DNA of 64,000 bases from Phoronis australis (Eukaryota > Phoronida > Phoronidae). The notes beneath the pieces are model-generated. The model searched no databases and was not told the origin of the DNA. It worked only from the letters and a program-made list of their open reading frames with translations. The stretch lies in assembly GCA_002633005.1 (NCBI GenBank), contig NMRA01000358.1, positions 231,775 through 295,774 on the forward strand, read 5' to 3'. Below, piece by piece: positions 20,656-34,085 of the stretch. The translations under genes and the position numbers were made by a program. How positions within the stretch are numbered: position 1 is the first letter of the stretch; the number at the start of each line of letters is the position of its first letter.

Positions 20656-22823
20656 TCACTCTCATTGTAATCAGCAAATCAAGATATGAACATGTCATAA
20701 AGTTACTATAAGTCGACATTGTCAGCTAGCTCCGGCGTTTCGTGGCTCTGTCACTGGAGTATCAGACCGTGACAAGGCAACGTTTAACGCTTAGTTCTAA
20801 GCAAAGAAGCTGTCAATTATTCTGAAACTTTTTCAACAGGAGGGTGATGTTAAAGACATGATCAGAGCTGTAGTCTGGTTGACGAGTCATTTGACACGGA
20901 TGCTTTCGATTCGAGGATGCTTAGCTGGGACACTTTGATGTATAGACACTGTGTGTTGTTCTCATAGCAAAGGATATGTGCATTGCCATTGTCAGTCGCT
21001 TGCTGAGTCTCTGCATATCTGTCTGTTCATCCGCTCCTCCCTCCCTCTCCCTCCTCCCTATCTCTCTCTCTCTCTCTCTGGATCACTCATCTCCTCTCTC
21101 TCTCTCTCTTCCCTCATTCTCCCTCCCTCCGTCCCTTGCTCCCCTTCTTGTCTCCCTCTTTCTCTCTTTCTACCGTTCTCTTACCGCCTATACCCTCCCC
21201 CACATGAGCATTGTTGGGTGAGAACAGCAGAGAAATTGCCGGCCATTTATTGTCAGCTGTAGAATTCAATCTTATATTTTAGTAAAAGTTGAATAATTAA
21301 TCCCACTCCCTCTCAAGTTCCCTCCAACCTTCCTCCTTTCCCTCCTTCCTTTCCCTACCCCCTCCCTCGGACTATCCCTCCCTATGGCTCCTCCTTAATC
21401 ACCCCCCCCCCTTCTACCCTGGCCCTCCCTCCCACCAATCCCAGGAACGACCGTTTCATAACAATGCATTCGAAGTTATTTTCATATACGACTGGTAACA
21501 ATCTCATTTTATCCTCCACAAATAAGCCAACATCGCTTATGGTTTATCTTTTTTGACTGTTTGTAAATGAGATGAACGTCGTAAATTGTTTTCTTCACTT
21601 CAACCTTTGTATTGAGATCGGAAATGGGGCCCGATCCCTCAATAATTTGCAGGGAAAATTGTGAAATAACGACGATCTCAGTGGGTCGAAAATGGTGGCT
21701 TTGTATGTCGTAAAAAAGACTTATGTCGACCTGTGTGCTCATTAAAACGCACAATGCAATAAAACCAAATAGGCACTGATTGAGTCGACTTTGACTTGGT
21801 CATTTTAATTTGATCTTGAAATCTCTGAAAAGTTTACAGCCTGTTTGATACGATCGTAGAAATTTATTGCCCACGACTATTAGTGCGAACGCGACCGGTC
21901 AACAAAACAGCTTGAGGGAAAATCAGAACGGATTTTTCAGACTACAACAGGGCTTTTCATGTACCGAGGCATGCACTGTTGCAAATTTGCATATGCTAAA
22001 ATAATAATAAAACCCTCAAGTGGTGATGTTTTTTCGCAGAAAAAAATGACACAGAAGCTAAAGTGCACACAAAGAGTGGGAACACTACTGACTTGAACTG
22101 TTTACGTGGTGACGTAGAGATAAGCGCCACATGTTATCAGCTCCCTTATATTTGATTACAAATTCTTTGTCATGCACTTGTGTGCTAAGGAACTGCACGG
22201 TTATATGATTTTACTTCCACGTTCGTCATATGCACTAATAGGACATGTGACCACGTGGTAATGTTGATGATCGACGTACTCATCAATCTTCGAGTAGCAC
22301 ACGCTAACAGTTTTCTTAACTTAGTTGACACTAGTGACGAACGGAAATTGCTTACAGACAAAAACTCCTAGTGCTATGACATTTTACACTTGTAAACATT
22401 CACAAGAAAGATTTGTGTACACTCAATGTTAATATCCAGTCTCTAAGTTCCAACTGTGACCTGCTGCAAAAAACAAAATGTACTGTTTGACTCCGTTTCC
22501 TTAAAAGAAACGGTCTGAATGATTATGCAAATTACCGTCTTTACTACTTGGATGGTTTTGAAATAAAAAGTCTTAGAAAATGACTGTTGCGAGCAGGGGG
22601 CTTGATGATTTATGTCAGAGCTATGTTTAATATAATTGACGGTGAAGCAACTGGTAATAAAAAAGATCTGAGAAAGCTTAGTAATCGAAATGAAGTTGAG
22701 CACTGTTAAACACCTAACCACACATATCTATAGACCCCGTCTAATGCTGAGCCACTTTGATGACTTTATTTTTTATTTTATTTCAACAATTTCGGAGTTT
22801 GTAGGACGGAAACTTTTTAATGA
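20656..22823. other. Intergenic with CT-rich tracts
   Basis: Pyrimidine-only tracts lie at about 21020-21200 and 21300-21435, including (TC)n runs. The rest is AT-rich without recognisable genes. ORFs at 21509-21754 and 22443-22721 show no domain. Confidence 0.5.
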
Positions 22824-22905
22824 AACGCCCCTTGGGCGATAATTCTCCAAAATCCACTCGTGCTCTAGATTACGGAGGATAACGACTTCGCCATATAACA
22901 ATCTA
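22824..22905. repeat. Half of the palindromic element, copy 3
   Basis: This is only the right arm plus the tail seen at 1559-1640 and 3642-3721: it opens 'aacgcccc' and ends 'cgacttcgccatataacaatcta'. The left arm and tRNA-like part are missing. Confidence 0.75.
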
Positions 22906-23013
22906 TATGTACATGAATTGTGAAAATTGCAAGCGCAAAAATCATACACGCCAAACTTGGCATGTCATCAAAAAGGTAATTTTTAATTCTTCCTCCCCAA
23001 CTGTTCTCACAGT

Positions 23014-23442
23014 ATTGCCTTCGCTGGATCACAATATATTGCTAACGAACAGAAAATAGCCGATCAACTCAACCAGTATTTTGTGGGACCTGGGAACAAC
23101 TTGGCATCCCAAATATCGATATGCAACAGCCATTTTGATTTTTTATGGTTTCATTGAGTCTATTTTTAAATTCAAAACCGATGCTGATGACGAGGTATGA
23201 AGAAAAATCTTAAATTCAAATCCATTACAGACAGCGAAGACAATAACATGCCCATTTGTAAAAAATATTCTATGTATTTTTATACTGACAAATTTCCTTA
23301 ACCAATCTCTTATCACAACAATTTTCCAGATTATTTAAAAATAGCTAAGGTATTCCTTATTCATAAAAATGACGCCGACAATAACACCGTTGTTAACTAC
23401 AGACCTATTTCTATTCTGCCTGCAATTTCCAAAGTCTATGAC
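23014..23442 (+). mobile_element. LINE remnant, CR1/Jockey-like reverse transcriptase N-part
   Basis: One frame gives NQYFVGPGNNLASQI, the element-specific motif just before reverse transcriptase in CR1/Jockey-group elements. After frameshifts, about 23325-23440 gives LKIAKVFLIHKND and NYRPISILPAISKVY, the RT-1 region. The match stops sharply near 23442, where a second LINE begins. Non-functional. Confidence 0.65.
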
Positions 23443-25055
23443 TTTTTGTGGAAATCTGACAATACTAAAACCATTAGTGAAGAAGTGGTTATTCAGGAAA
23501 CCAAAATATTTTATGAAAAGCTATACAAATATCGACATTCTAACAATACTGCTTGAGAGACTCTTCTTGATAAGGTTTGTGTCTCCAAATTAAATGAGTC
23601 AGAAAAAGAAAATTTAGAAGGTCTTCTTACATATGAAGAAGTCACACAATGCTTGAAAAAAATGAAAAACAAGAGCTCAGGCTCTGACTGTTTTTCAGTG
23701 AAATTTTTACAATATTTTGGGCTGACATTGGACATTTCGTTGTTCGCTCACTTAATACTGGTTTTGCAATTGGCCAGTTATCAACAACACAGAAAGAGGC
23801 AGTGATTACCTGCATCCCTAAGGGAGTAACATCATTTGAAAAACTGGAGACCCATGTGACATATAAATTGGCTTCTTCGGCTGTGGCTGAACGGTTGAAA
23901 CCCGTTTTGGGAAAACTAATCCGTAAGGACCAGACAGGTTTCGTTTCAGGAAGAAATATGAACGAAAATATCCGCGTGCTATATGACTTAATGTTTTATG
24001 TCCAGGCAGCTAACAAACCTGGATTGCTTTTACTGATTGACTTTGAGAAAGCATTTGATTCATTGTCGTAGTAATTTTAAGTCCTGTGTTGTCGTAAATG
24101 GTTACCCATCTTCCTGGTTCAATATTTCGCGTGGCTGCAGACAAGGTGACCCTTTTTCCCCCTACGTTTTCATATTGTGCGCGTAGATTTTGGCGTATTT
24201 AATTAAGAATAATAAAAATATTGCTGGTGTAGTTGCAGGAAATAAGGAATATTTGATTTCACAATATGCGGACGACACGTCAATTACTTTGGATGGGTCG
24301 AACTTGTCATTGACTACCACATTGAATGTACTTCATTTGTTTGCTAGTGTCTCCGGTCTCCAAGTGAATGTGGATAAAACAAAAGCCATTTGGTTTGGAA
24401 GTAAAACTGGTAGTGATGACGTGATTCCTACAAAAGAAAGTTCAGTCTTTAATGACGTTAAGAAACCTTCTAAGTCAGAGTGTAAATGGGAAATAGACTT
24501 AGGAGATAGTTTAGACTGGAAGAAAATATACGCATTGCCTTGTGAAATTACTGTACAAAGGATCCCAACATTAGATGGCTCCAATTTAGAATGCTACACA
24601 GGATTATTGCAACAAATACCTTTTTAGTCAAAATCCGTGTTCGGGATTCTAATTTTTGTTCCTTTTGTAATAAAGCAACAGAGACGCTGTCACACCTTTT
24701 TTGGGAATGTCGCACTGTACAAGATTTCTGGAAGGAATTCGGACAGCTAATGCAAAAGTGTCGCATTCAGCTTCCCAACAGTCTCTCTTACGATCAAGTT
24801 ATTCTTGGACTTTACGAGACGCATGTTAATTACATACAAAAACTTTGTTTATGACAGCTTTTCTGCGAAATGGGAAAAATTCGTTGTTCACGTTAACTAC
24901 ATGCTGAAGTTATATACTTTAAACGATATACGAGAATGGTCTTTCCTGAGGTGTGCATGAGTGAATGAATGGATGTACTTATTTGTTTGTTTGTTTTTGT
25001 ACTGTTTTATAAATGATAATAAATTATTAAAAAAATCACATCCTCAGGGATCATT
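23443..25055 (+). mobile_element. LINE remnant, L1/Tx1-like, with RT and 3' zinc knuckle
   Basis: Broken ORFs together show, in order: a pre-RT stretch with KMKNKSSGSDCF and AVITCIPKG, RT motif DFEKAFDS (about 24043-24066), SRGCRQGDPFSPYVF, the catalytic YADD box (about 24265-24276), and near 24650-24720 a CSFCNK...HLFWEC zinc-knuckle region. Parts of the palm and connection are deleted and several stops interrupt it. The 3' end is AT-rich with an 'ataataaattattaaaaaa' tail around 25015-25035. A dead copy. Confidence 0.8.
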
Positions 25056-26935
25056 TTAGGATCGCGAGACTTTTCGACTGCTTAAATACTTATTAAGTAT
25101 GTCTCAACACAAGTACAACAAAGTTTATGCTATTCGGTATTAGTCAAATATCCCTACAATTAATATTAAAGATGAAACTATTATTATCTGGTTATCATAG
25201 TAACATGGATTCACTAGTAAACATAAAAATACGAGACAAACATGAACATCTCCAGCCACACGGCCTATATTTCACCTTTTCAACACTTCTGAATGTAGTT
25301 TCATTTAAGTCAGATTATCTTGTTTTTTAAATTCTGAAGTGAGATTTACGTGTTTTTTTTAAAATTGTTTTGCATGATAATTAAACGTGTCCATCAGGGT
25401 GCCTTCGATCGAGAACTCGTTTTTTAAATATTGCATTTTTTACAAACAAAAAGAAAATGATATTCACCTGCAATGATGAGTCTCATTACAACTTTACAGA
25501 ATCGTTCATCAGCCTGAGACCCAGCGAATTTACCCGTTTCAATTTCCAAAGGTGAACTTTTAATATAGTTGAAAAATTTTGTGGACAACCATATTTTCTG
25601 GAACAAGCATGTTCAGAATTTTTTTTTAAAACAGCCAAAACTCTTTGTTCTGTGCTCTTTCCGTATAAAACAATTTTTTCATAGACACATTCGTGGTGAC
25701 ATCTACGTTTTTGCATATAAGTACGAGTACTTAATAATTGTGCGATACTAAAGTTATCATTTTTGTAGAAAACAGCTGTAGAAAAAAACAGGACTTTTCG
25801 TCTTGACGACAATTTTAACGAATCTCGCTAAAACTTTTTAGAACCCCCGGCATAACCAGCTATATTTTTGTTGCTATGACATCAATCACCAAGAGATGTT
25901 CCGAGTAACTTGTCTTTAAAATAACTACTTAAAATAGAAAACTTTGTCAACATTAATGTTTGATTAACAACTGCAATCTGCCGTGTAATGTAACAGACTT
26001 ATCATTGTCTTTATTGTTATTACCGGTATTTATTACTTATATACAAAATGTATTTTTACATTGTTGGTGGCCAAGCTTTGCTCTTTGTCTCTTTCTCTCA
26101 CTTTTCTCTCTTTGCATCCCTATACATCCGTATCGCGGATGTTTAATGATGACGTGTCTGGCACTATTATGGCAACTCTTGGACACGGACATAAGCACAC
26201 GAATGCCCAGCCACGATAAAACGCCCAAATGACGTCATATTGGACACGTTTATATAGTTTTTCAGGAAACATGTTTGTTTCCAGAACTTAGTCAATTTAC
26301 GAACAATACCGCATATGTAATGTGGATGTTCAACACGCAATACTTCTGTTAGAAGTGTGCGGAATCTGTGAGCAACGCCAAACATGATGCTGGGCGCAGG
26401 TTGGTATTGCCGGATACGACGAGGATATTTGGTGCTACTTTGCTACGGTCGCACTTGTGCACCAGCACTTAGTTAACTATTTTGTGAAGGAAACTCAGCG
26501 CTCTAAAAATAAAAAAGAATATTAGTGTTACAATATATGTAATAAGGTTAAACAGGCAGTAAACCTATAAATGCATATTGCGACGTAGGTGAAAGGTCAC
26601 AACTAAGGAGACTAACGACTGGTTTTGGATTCTGTGTAAAAACACCTCATTCTGTTCAATATTCGTCAGCTTTGTACGACGTTATCGTGTACATAAAGTT
26701 AAGACAAGATTGTGTTACGAATTTCCAGCGCAAACCATAGTTTGGGGATAATTTCACTGTTTAGTCGCTCTCGTCAAACTTTGAGAGACTATGGAGTATC
26801 ACGGATGTCCTCGTAGTCGTATAGTCGTATCTTCCATTCATTTCGCTCAAAATACGTTTAAATTTTAGTAGTTTGTACATTTCAAAGTAAAGCATACTAT
26901 GACAGTTTATTGTTTTACTTAAAGTGAAACCACAC
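25056..26935. other. Intergenic, no confident gene
   Basis: This is AT-rich unique sequence. A minus-strand stretch at about 25470-25565 is open, with an AAAG acceptor-like start and a CATTGCAG|GTGAAT donor, and encodes IETGKFAGSQADERFCKV; it might be an isolated exon, but no partner exon or domain is visible. Confidence 0.35.
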
Positions 26936-27334
26936 TTGGGCCTGGAGTCTAATCTTTTTACTCAAGATGGAACTCAAAATTGTTTTTGTCATTTTCTTTG
27001 GTAACACATTATTCTGTTCTCCAGTACACAGAGGCTTAGGCTGATAACTACCTAATCCTAGTTTGCACTTATTGACGTCAGGCTAAGGCTAAAGTTTCGA
27101 GCATAATACTTGAAATTTCGAGTTTTTACTGGAAATCTAGAGTTTTTACTCAAGTTTAAGCTCGAATCTAGGGGTCATCAAGTACGAACTTGGTCTAGAA
27201 TCTCATTTGCATAGACAATAATTTATTTGAACACAGAATATAGGACACTTATCTTGCATTCGCAAAAGTATAGCGGAAAATGACAAAATAATTTCGTGCT
27301 TGAGTTAGAGTAAAAAGATTAGACCCCGGCCTTG
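26936..27334. mobile_element. ~400-bp MITE with GTCTAATCTTTTTACTC arms
   Basis: The left end, TTGGGCCTGGAGTCTAATC then TTTTTACTC, is matched inverted at the right end, with few mismatches over about 30 bp. Inside, 'gagtttttact' recurs twice (27119-27160). Noncoding. Confidence 0.7.
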
Positions 27335-27488
27335 ATCTCAGGATCGTCAGATCGGAACTTTAAGGTCACTCAACCAATCATGACGAGATCAAGAAACGAA
27401 GACGTTTATAAGCTTTCAAACACCAGCAAAGCATGATGAACCTGTCTTTTTATGTAAAAATAATGAATTAATGTATTAATAATCCCCA

Positions 27489-27536
27489 CAGAACTACTTG
27501 CAGAACTACTTGCAGAACTACTTGCAGAACTACTTG
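27489..27536. repeat. Four perfect 12-bp tandem repeats
   Basis: CAGAACTACTTG is repeated four times without mismatch, a minisatellite or recent slippage product. There are no spacers, so it is not CRISPR-like. Confidence 0.95.
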
Positions 27537-29628
27537 CTTAATCTTGAGATAGCTTGAACAAACTCGGAATTCCATGTATGTTGACATTCCAAGTTCACAT
27601 ACGTAATAGGACAATCACATAGAATGTGTTTGTTTCGGGGCACGATCTAATTGATTTGACGTAGCCGGCTCACAATAAAGTGCTGTCCATACATAAGTTT
27701 TTAAAATTAGCAGGTGCGTTTGACAATAATTTAAAATGGAAATGTTATGACTGAAGGGGTTCCGAGCATTAGCCAATCAAAAGTGGCCAACACGTTCATT
27801 ATTCGTAAAAAAGGAAAGACTTAACAGATTGGTCGTTCAGATACGGCGTGTACTGAAGTCAGTGGTAAACGGCCACAGAGTAGATACGAAATTTCATCTT
27901 CCATGCATACGTTTACATGGTTTATGTTCGAGAAACATATTTCAAGTGTCTTAAAATTCTGTTAAAAAGATTAGGGGCGTAATTGGCATTAAATTCGTTG
28001 GACAATCTTATATTTTAGTATATAGAAATTTTCCTACACTATAACGTCACACGGAAATTGACGAATGAGCTCGGTAAAATGAGTCGTCAACTTACGCCAT
28101 CAGTGAAACAGGGTAGAGTTCAGTAGCTGTCTCTCAGCAAAAAAATCCAGTCAAATTCATGTGTTCTCATTTAATATACACGGCAATATCTCGCGTTGTC
28201 TTGCAAAGTTTTGTTTTCAAGTGAGATACTTTCATCCAGGTCACTTGACCATCCTCACAGGCCAACTGACTTCTTTCCATATGTAACTGAATACGTAACA
28301 AACACGTACCAGTACGCATTCAACGCCTCGTTTGCAGTAAATTCCGTAAAAATGTCTTATTTTGTAATAACAGTAAATGTAATAACAGAGGCTGTTTCGT
28401 CTTTTCCTACTAAAACCGTGCTCCATGGTCACGCAGTTCAAACACAGACTGCTTGTCATGTCTAGCAGCAGTCAGATACATTTGTGCACTGTTTGCTAAG
28501 TATGGTTCACGTGACAAATAACAAGCAAAATTTCTCTTCGGGTCGAAATGGTGACGTAGCTGCTCTACGTGTTTTTTTCAAAACGATGTAACAGTGCGTT
28601 CTTTACGGCCAGTAACTTCACGATAGATTGGTAATAAAATCAGTTTGACGGGTATTCTGTCTGAATTTGATGTGCGACATCCAGATGCATACGACCATTC
28701 AGAGCAGAAATGACAAGGTGTTCCGTCCACGGTAAAGCTTGTTGGTATGCGATTGTGTGTGGCTCCGTGTGATAATGTGGAAATGATTTTGGGTCACAAT
28801 ATTAGGCTAACGCATTACCAAGACTTACCGGCAGATCCCTTTTAAGCTGTATGAGTTGTATATTAGTAATACACAATGAAATTAGTCATTCTCCAGACAC
28901 CAAACACGGGGGGAAATCAAACCTTTAAGAATTATTTTATCAACAAGTAGTGCTTATAAAATCACAAATCACGCGTGAGTGACGTTTATCTGCTGCCATA
29001 AAACGCATTGGTTACAGGAAGGTTTATATGAAAAACACTGTATTATCAGGGTATTCAAAATGGCTCTTTTCAATATTGATCCTAATTTACACAAAGACAC
29101 CGTTTGCGTGACTGCAAAATAATATACTTTCCGAGTTAATTTCACTTTCATTCGTAAAAGTCAAAATATCCAAATTATTGTTGAACAAGACAATTTCGCC
29201 CCTTTTTAGCTGTCACTGTTCAATTCTTGTCCGAATTGCTTTGTAGTTTAAAACATGACCATGTTTATCCGATCTTGAGTGGGTTCGGAATGAGCCGGTA
29301 TATCAAGTCATGGGCCATTTTCTACTCCTCAGCGTTCAAGACTGGGCCGACCCCAGTAAACCCTAAAGCGTGTACTCGAGCCAGCGGTGGTTCACGTTGG
29401 TAACGGGTTTAGAATACTATCATGATGAGGAGACTCAATGCCCAATTCGATTTTCATTTTTAATCCAGCTAAGTAGGGCAAAATGCAGCTTTGAGTTATC
29501 AAAAAATATATTCACTAGTCCTTTAGTTATGCCTTTGTTTTTCGTCAACAGACACATCGATGCGCTGATGCTTGAAAAGCTCGTAGCCCTGGTTTGTGAA
29601 AATGCGTGCAAACCCCAATTAAATACGC
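27537..29628. other. Intergenic with one dispersed repeat fragment
   Basis: The segment 28108-28232 matches 13920-14045. The rest shows no gene, array or terminal repeats. The ORF at 28196-28465 overlaps that repeat and is taken as chance. Confidence 0.45.
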
Positions 29629-31720
29629 GCTGATACGCCGTAAAATGTAACAACTGCTACATTTTTCGTTGCTGGGCCTCTCCTAAAATGTAAAAAGTTG
29701 TTACATTTTATATAATTGTTACAATTTACGTCGAATGCACATGCGAGAAGTGTACCATTGTTACATTTTACGAAAGTGACGCCATATTTCATGCGTTTGC
29801 ATGGTATTTGTCACACCGAGGAAAACGGTTCCAACACTTAATGCCTTCTTTCTCGGATTGTTTGAATGAAATTCTATCAAATGTGCCGGCTCGAATTTAT
29901 AGACGTGTCCCTATGTGCTTTCTACTGTTTTATAACATGAGCACTTTCTTGGTATAGTCAGAAAATGTACCCGTACAGTTTCAACTGCAGACGAAAGGCG
30001 TTTCCAGGATCAAAACGTTCTTGCAATCTTTTGTTGGCACTCACAAGTCACATCCAATTGCGTGTCCGGCATTACAGTAAACACACTTCCCTTGGTACCC
30101 TGTAAGCACAACAGAAACAATGACATCGTATTTTGGCTAATATTTATCACGTCTTTTCGGGAACAAACGACGATAACAATTTTCACGGAGAATTCGATTT
30201 CGGAAGCCAATTTGATAGAAAAAATACCCGTTTTATTCCACGATAGTTTGGTTTATTTCAGCCAGTTTTTTATTGCCTTGGAGTCATCGCTAATGCTCCA
30301 CACAAAAGGGGCAAGACCAAAGTCTCTACCACCTTAGTTACGAATGACAATTTCTTAAAGACTTTGGAAGGAAATAAAAGCACACATTTATTTGCGGCAG
30401 GTTGACTGATTTTGCCAGTGCAACAGCAAAAGAACGTCTTTAAGAAGGCGGAGCCGATAGTTTAAAAAGTGGCGGCATAGTAACGCCTTTTAAAAAGCTA
30501 AAAGTTGGAAGAACTTTCATTGTTCATATGATGTCAGACCTGTCTGAAATAGTGGAGGTAACAACTGATCATACCGTGACGTGTATACGTAAAAATAAGA
30601 AGCCTATATGGGGAAAAAGAAAATATTTTGCCGCTCTGAAAGGACACAATCATTTTGCTTATACCGTGTCCAGGTTGCTAGTTAAAAGAGGCAATGGTCC
30701 GAAAAAGCTGACTGTCGGCATTTCGGACTACAAAAACATGCAATTTCTCTTTCCATGATGTTTGAAGATAAAATATCAATTAAAAATTGCTATTTAGTCT
30801 ATGTTCCTTAGTCCATATAAATGAAGACAGACATTGGACATTCTATTATTAATGACTGTGAAGCCACGTGTCTCATGAGGCGCAATTTTGTGTGTTTCTC
30901 GCTGTCGACAACACGCTTGGTTGTAGGCAGATAAGGAACTTTGGTATATTAACCGTTTTGCTACATCGCGTAAAAAGCGCATGTTAAACTTTGCTGCATG
31001 ATTTCGACTTTGGCCGTTTTGTTCCTTACAACCCACTTTCAATGAAATCTAGTTCAAATCACTTAGTTAAATCACTGAATATTGGGGCCCGTTCCACATA
31101 AAAGTAGTGCGTGTTTTGTATGTCCGTTACCAGCCATTCTAATGACCCGGTGACCGCAGCCATAGCCGACTAGTCGCTGGTTCTCGAAAAATGTCTACCC
31201 CCAGAATTCAACTTAAAGCAATTTTTGAGCTTATATCGTGGAACGGGCCCCAGTTCTTTGAAAAGGGATGTTTTCAACAAGAGACAAAAACGATAAGACA
31301 GTGGGTATCCTCACGTTTAGGTGTAAGTCGCAAGTAAAAGATTACAGTCTGAATTCAGTTCTTCGTGGCAAACTACAGAAGGATATAGTTGAATTTACAA
31401 ACAATACTTTGCTTGCCGATAGATCAGAAATAATCAAATTTTGAAATAACGCAAGATTTTTAATCTCAACACCCTCGTTTCCGAAAAGTAGGCCTACTCT
31501 GCATCCACAGCTGTCACAATATCGTTAAGGCTGAACATACGAACCTCTTAAAGCACTCGCTGTCCATTATGATTACCCAGTGAAAACATTGAACCATAAA
31601 TGAGATGATTTTTTAAATCTTTGAGTACCATGATGTATTAGCACTTTTCTAAAACATATATTATTTATATGGCAGTGTGTCCGTGTCCTTGTTAAATAAA
31701 TTCAATAATAATAGTAATAG

Positions 31721-31755
31721 CAGGAAGAGATAACCAGGATGGTTATCTCTTCCTG
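31721..31755. repeat. Perfect 16-bp inverted repeat (hairpin)
   Basis: CAGGAAGAGATAACCA is followed after 3 bp by its exact reverse complement. It lies inside a trinucleotide-rich (ATA/AGT) stretch just upstream of the GGGCAAT element. Confidence 0.85.
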
Positions 31756-31821
31756 GTAGCAGTGATAACGATTTCGATAACGAGTAATAATAGTGAAAGT
31801 AGTAATAGTAGTAATGGTAGT

Positions 31822-34085
31822 GGGCAATTCCATTTGTGACGGACGTACAATCGGAGAACATTTTGATCAATTGTGAAAAAAATGTTCATCCTAGGAAAAT
31901 GATTAATACATCAGTGGATAGGTCCCCTATCTTTTAATCTGACTGAGCAACTTGCCTGTAAGGGTGTGTGACGGACATACGCAGAGAATTTGAATTTAAA
32001 AAAAAATAACGTTAATTTTCTGTGAGGTGCATTAAGTTAATACAATTTTTGTTTTAAATGATGATTAAGTGGAATGTTTGCAAAGTACAACAAACTAATT
32101 TTTTGATATCTTCTAAGCAAATTTTGTCACAGAGCTCGAATAAGTTGAGTTAGTGTGACGGACGTATGTGACGGACGTATGTGATGGACGTATGTGACGG
32201 ATGTATGTGACGGACTATGTGACGGATGTACACTCTGAATTTCTAGTATTAAATTGTTTGTTGTGACTAAGATATCAATTCAGAATGATTCAAGCTTTTG
32301 CAGTATTTAAGCTATATTGGTCTTTTGCTACTAATTCAATGTTTTTGATATCGATTGACCTTTTGCTGAAAATCATCACAGGTAGGCCTATGCTAGGAAT
32401 ATACTATAGGATTTTAACTTTTCAATTCATTTGATTAAGGATATAAAACAATCCCCTAAAATCTTCACTTCCCTTTTGAAGTTTGTAAGCAATATAGATG
32501 GGAATGAGAGCGATAATCATTTTGTATTTGACAGCTGTTAGTTATCAGGAAAACCTGTTTTTATGCGTTAAACAGAATACTAATGCCTTCTTTTCAAATT
32601 TGAAGAGAGGCTTTAAATAGTGTCACAGCACAGTACGCGCAAGTATTATGAATTTCTTGATCCACGATGGCATTTTTTTTTCGAGTTTCCGAGAATATTT
32701 CGGCCGATATTTATTCTTCTCCATGTTGCACAAGTTCTACCCGTGTTCTCCAACAATTTCCTCTATCGTTTCTAAATATCCTCAAAGCTCAGCAGAAAAA
32801 AATGTCTAATCATTAAAAAGATTGAGGAATAAAAATATGTAAGATGAGACAATGTAATCATTTCCTATGAAATCATTTTATACAAGCCACTCAATGACCT
32901 AATACAATGAAAGACATAAAAAGAGTGACTACAGTCTGTGAAATGCTAAATAAAGTAGGTGACAGGTTCCTGCCGCTTAAAAATGCCTAGTATCGACTTT
33001 TTCAACACAAAACACAGTATAGAAGGTCAGAGCCGAAATAACTTGTTGATTCCAGCGCAATAGCAACTTGACATGTATTCCTTTAGGTCTCTTGTTGTTT
33101 ATACTCTAGAGCACCTTAAGAATTCTTTTGTGTGCATATTTTTGCATCCTAAATTTCCCAAAATCTAAGCATTTCTTTGCAAACACAGGGTACCAACAGA
33201 AAAACAATAAGCTCATTAAATTAACATTTTGTTTTATTTACATTTTATAATGTGGTCAAACTGTCTGATTTTAATAAGTTGAATTCTTCTAAGAATAACT
33301 AGATGACATTGTAAACTATAACTTTTCTGCAAATACTTTTGAAATTGAAGAAGTCCTATGCATTTAGTTTAAATCTATAGCAATTTCTTTGCATAATTTT
33401 AAAGCTGCCTTTGTGATATTCTATCGTTTTAAGGATCTTAGGTGTGGGATACATTTATCTTCTGCAAGTTTAAAAAGAAAAAATATGACCTAAGATTATT
33501 GGATAAAAAATTGTAATCTCATGGGTGTGACGGACGGACGTCACGGTCGTACAAATTTGTTGTACGTCTGTCACGCAAGTTCTAACTTAACGAATAATCC
33601 CTGGGATCTAAAAAATTTTGGTCAATAGTATTGAGTAACAAGTTAAAAGAGAATCTGAAATTATTTTAATTTTGATTGAACACTTTTAAAGTAACTAAAC
33701 TTTTTAACACTTTTTTGTGACGGACGTACGGCACCATGATATCCAGGAGTTGAACTTTGATCCCAAATGGTCTATGATGTGCTAAAGTTGAAATATTTTT
33801 TGTAAAGTTTGGGGCTCTTGTGATTGAACAAATTTGACAGTAGAGTGAAATACCCATAATTAGCTTTTCATGACAATAATTAGCAACAAACATGAAAATT
33901 GAGCTAATTTTCAGAGTCAAAGGACCCCAAAAATGGGTCTATTTAGGGAAAAATGGAAATTTATAGGACAATCAAATATGAATCCTGAAACTAGAAAGAT
34001 TGGGATTTCAGGTGAGACCAGAAATGTTAGTGTAGCCACAATTTTAATTTTTTGTCTCGAGGTGGACCTTTTCACGTTATTGCCC
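31822..34085. mobile_element. GGGCAAT-ended element with recurring TGTGACGGACGTA motifs (2264 bp)
   Basis: Ends are GGGCAAT and ATTGCCC, flanked by TAGT on both sides (31818-31821 and 34086-34089). The target was a TAG/TAA trinucleotide repeat that continues on both sides. Inside, the motif TGTGACGGACGTA occurs near the left end (31835), at 31964, as a six-unit 13-bp tandem array (32154-32230), in an inverted pair near 33526-33575, and near 33716. The interior is AT-rich with no credible ORF. The superfamily is unknown to me. Confidence 0.6.
32154..32230. repeat. 13-bp minisatellite, TGTGACGGACGTA x6
   Basis: Six units in tandem, with single-base variants (gatgga, ggatg, one base deleted in unit 5). 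The same 13-mer is scattered elsewhere in the surrounding element. Confidence 0.9.

Noticed and set aside
19657-21262. Ser/Pro/Leu-rich ORFs
   Set aside because: They are translations of CT-rich low-complexity tracts.
25424-25606. Minus-strand exon-like stretch
   Set aside because: It has plausible splice sites and composition, but no neighbouring exon or domain to support it.
27489-27536. Regular short repeats resembling a CRISPR array
   Set aside because: There are no spacers between units, and the genome is animal.
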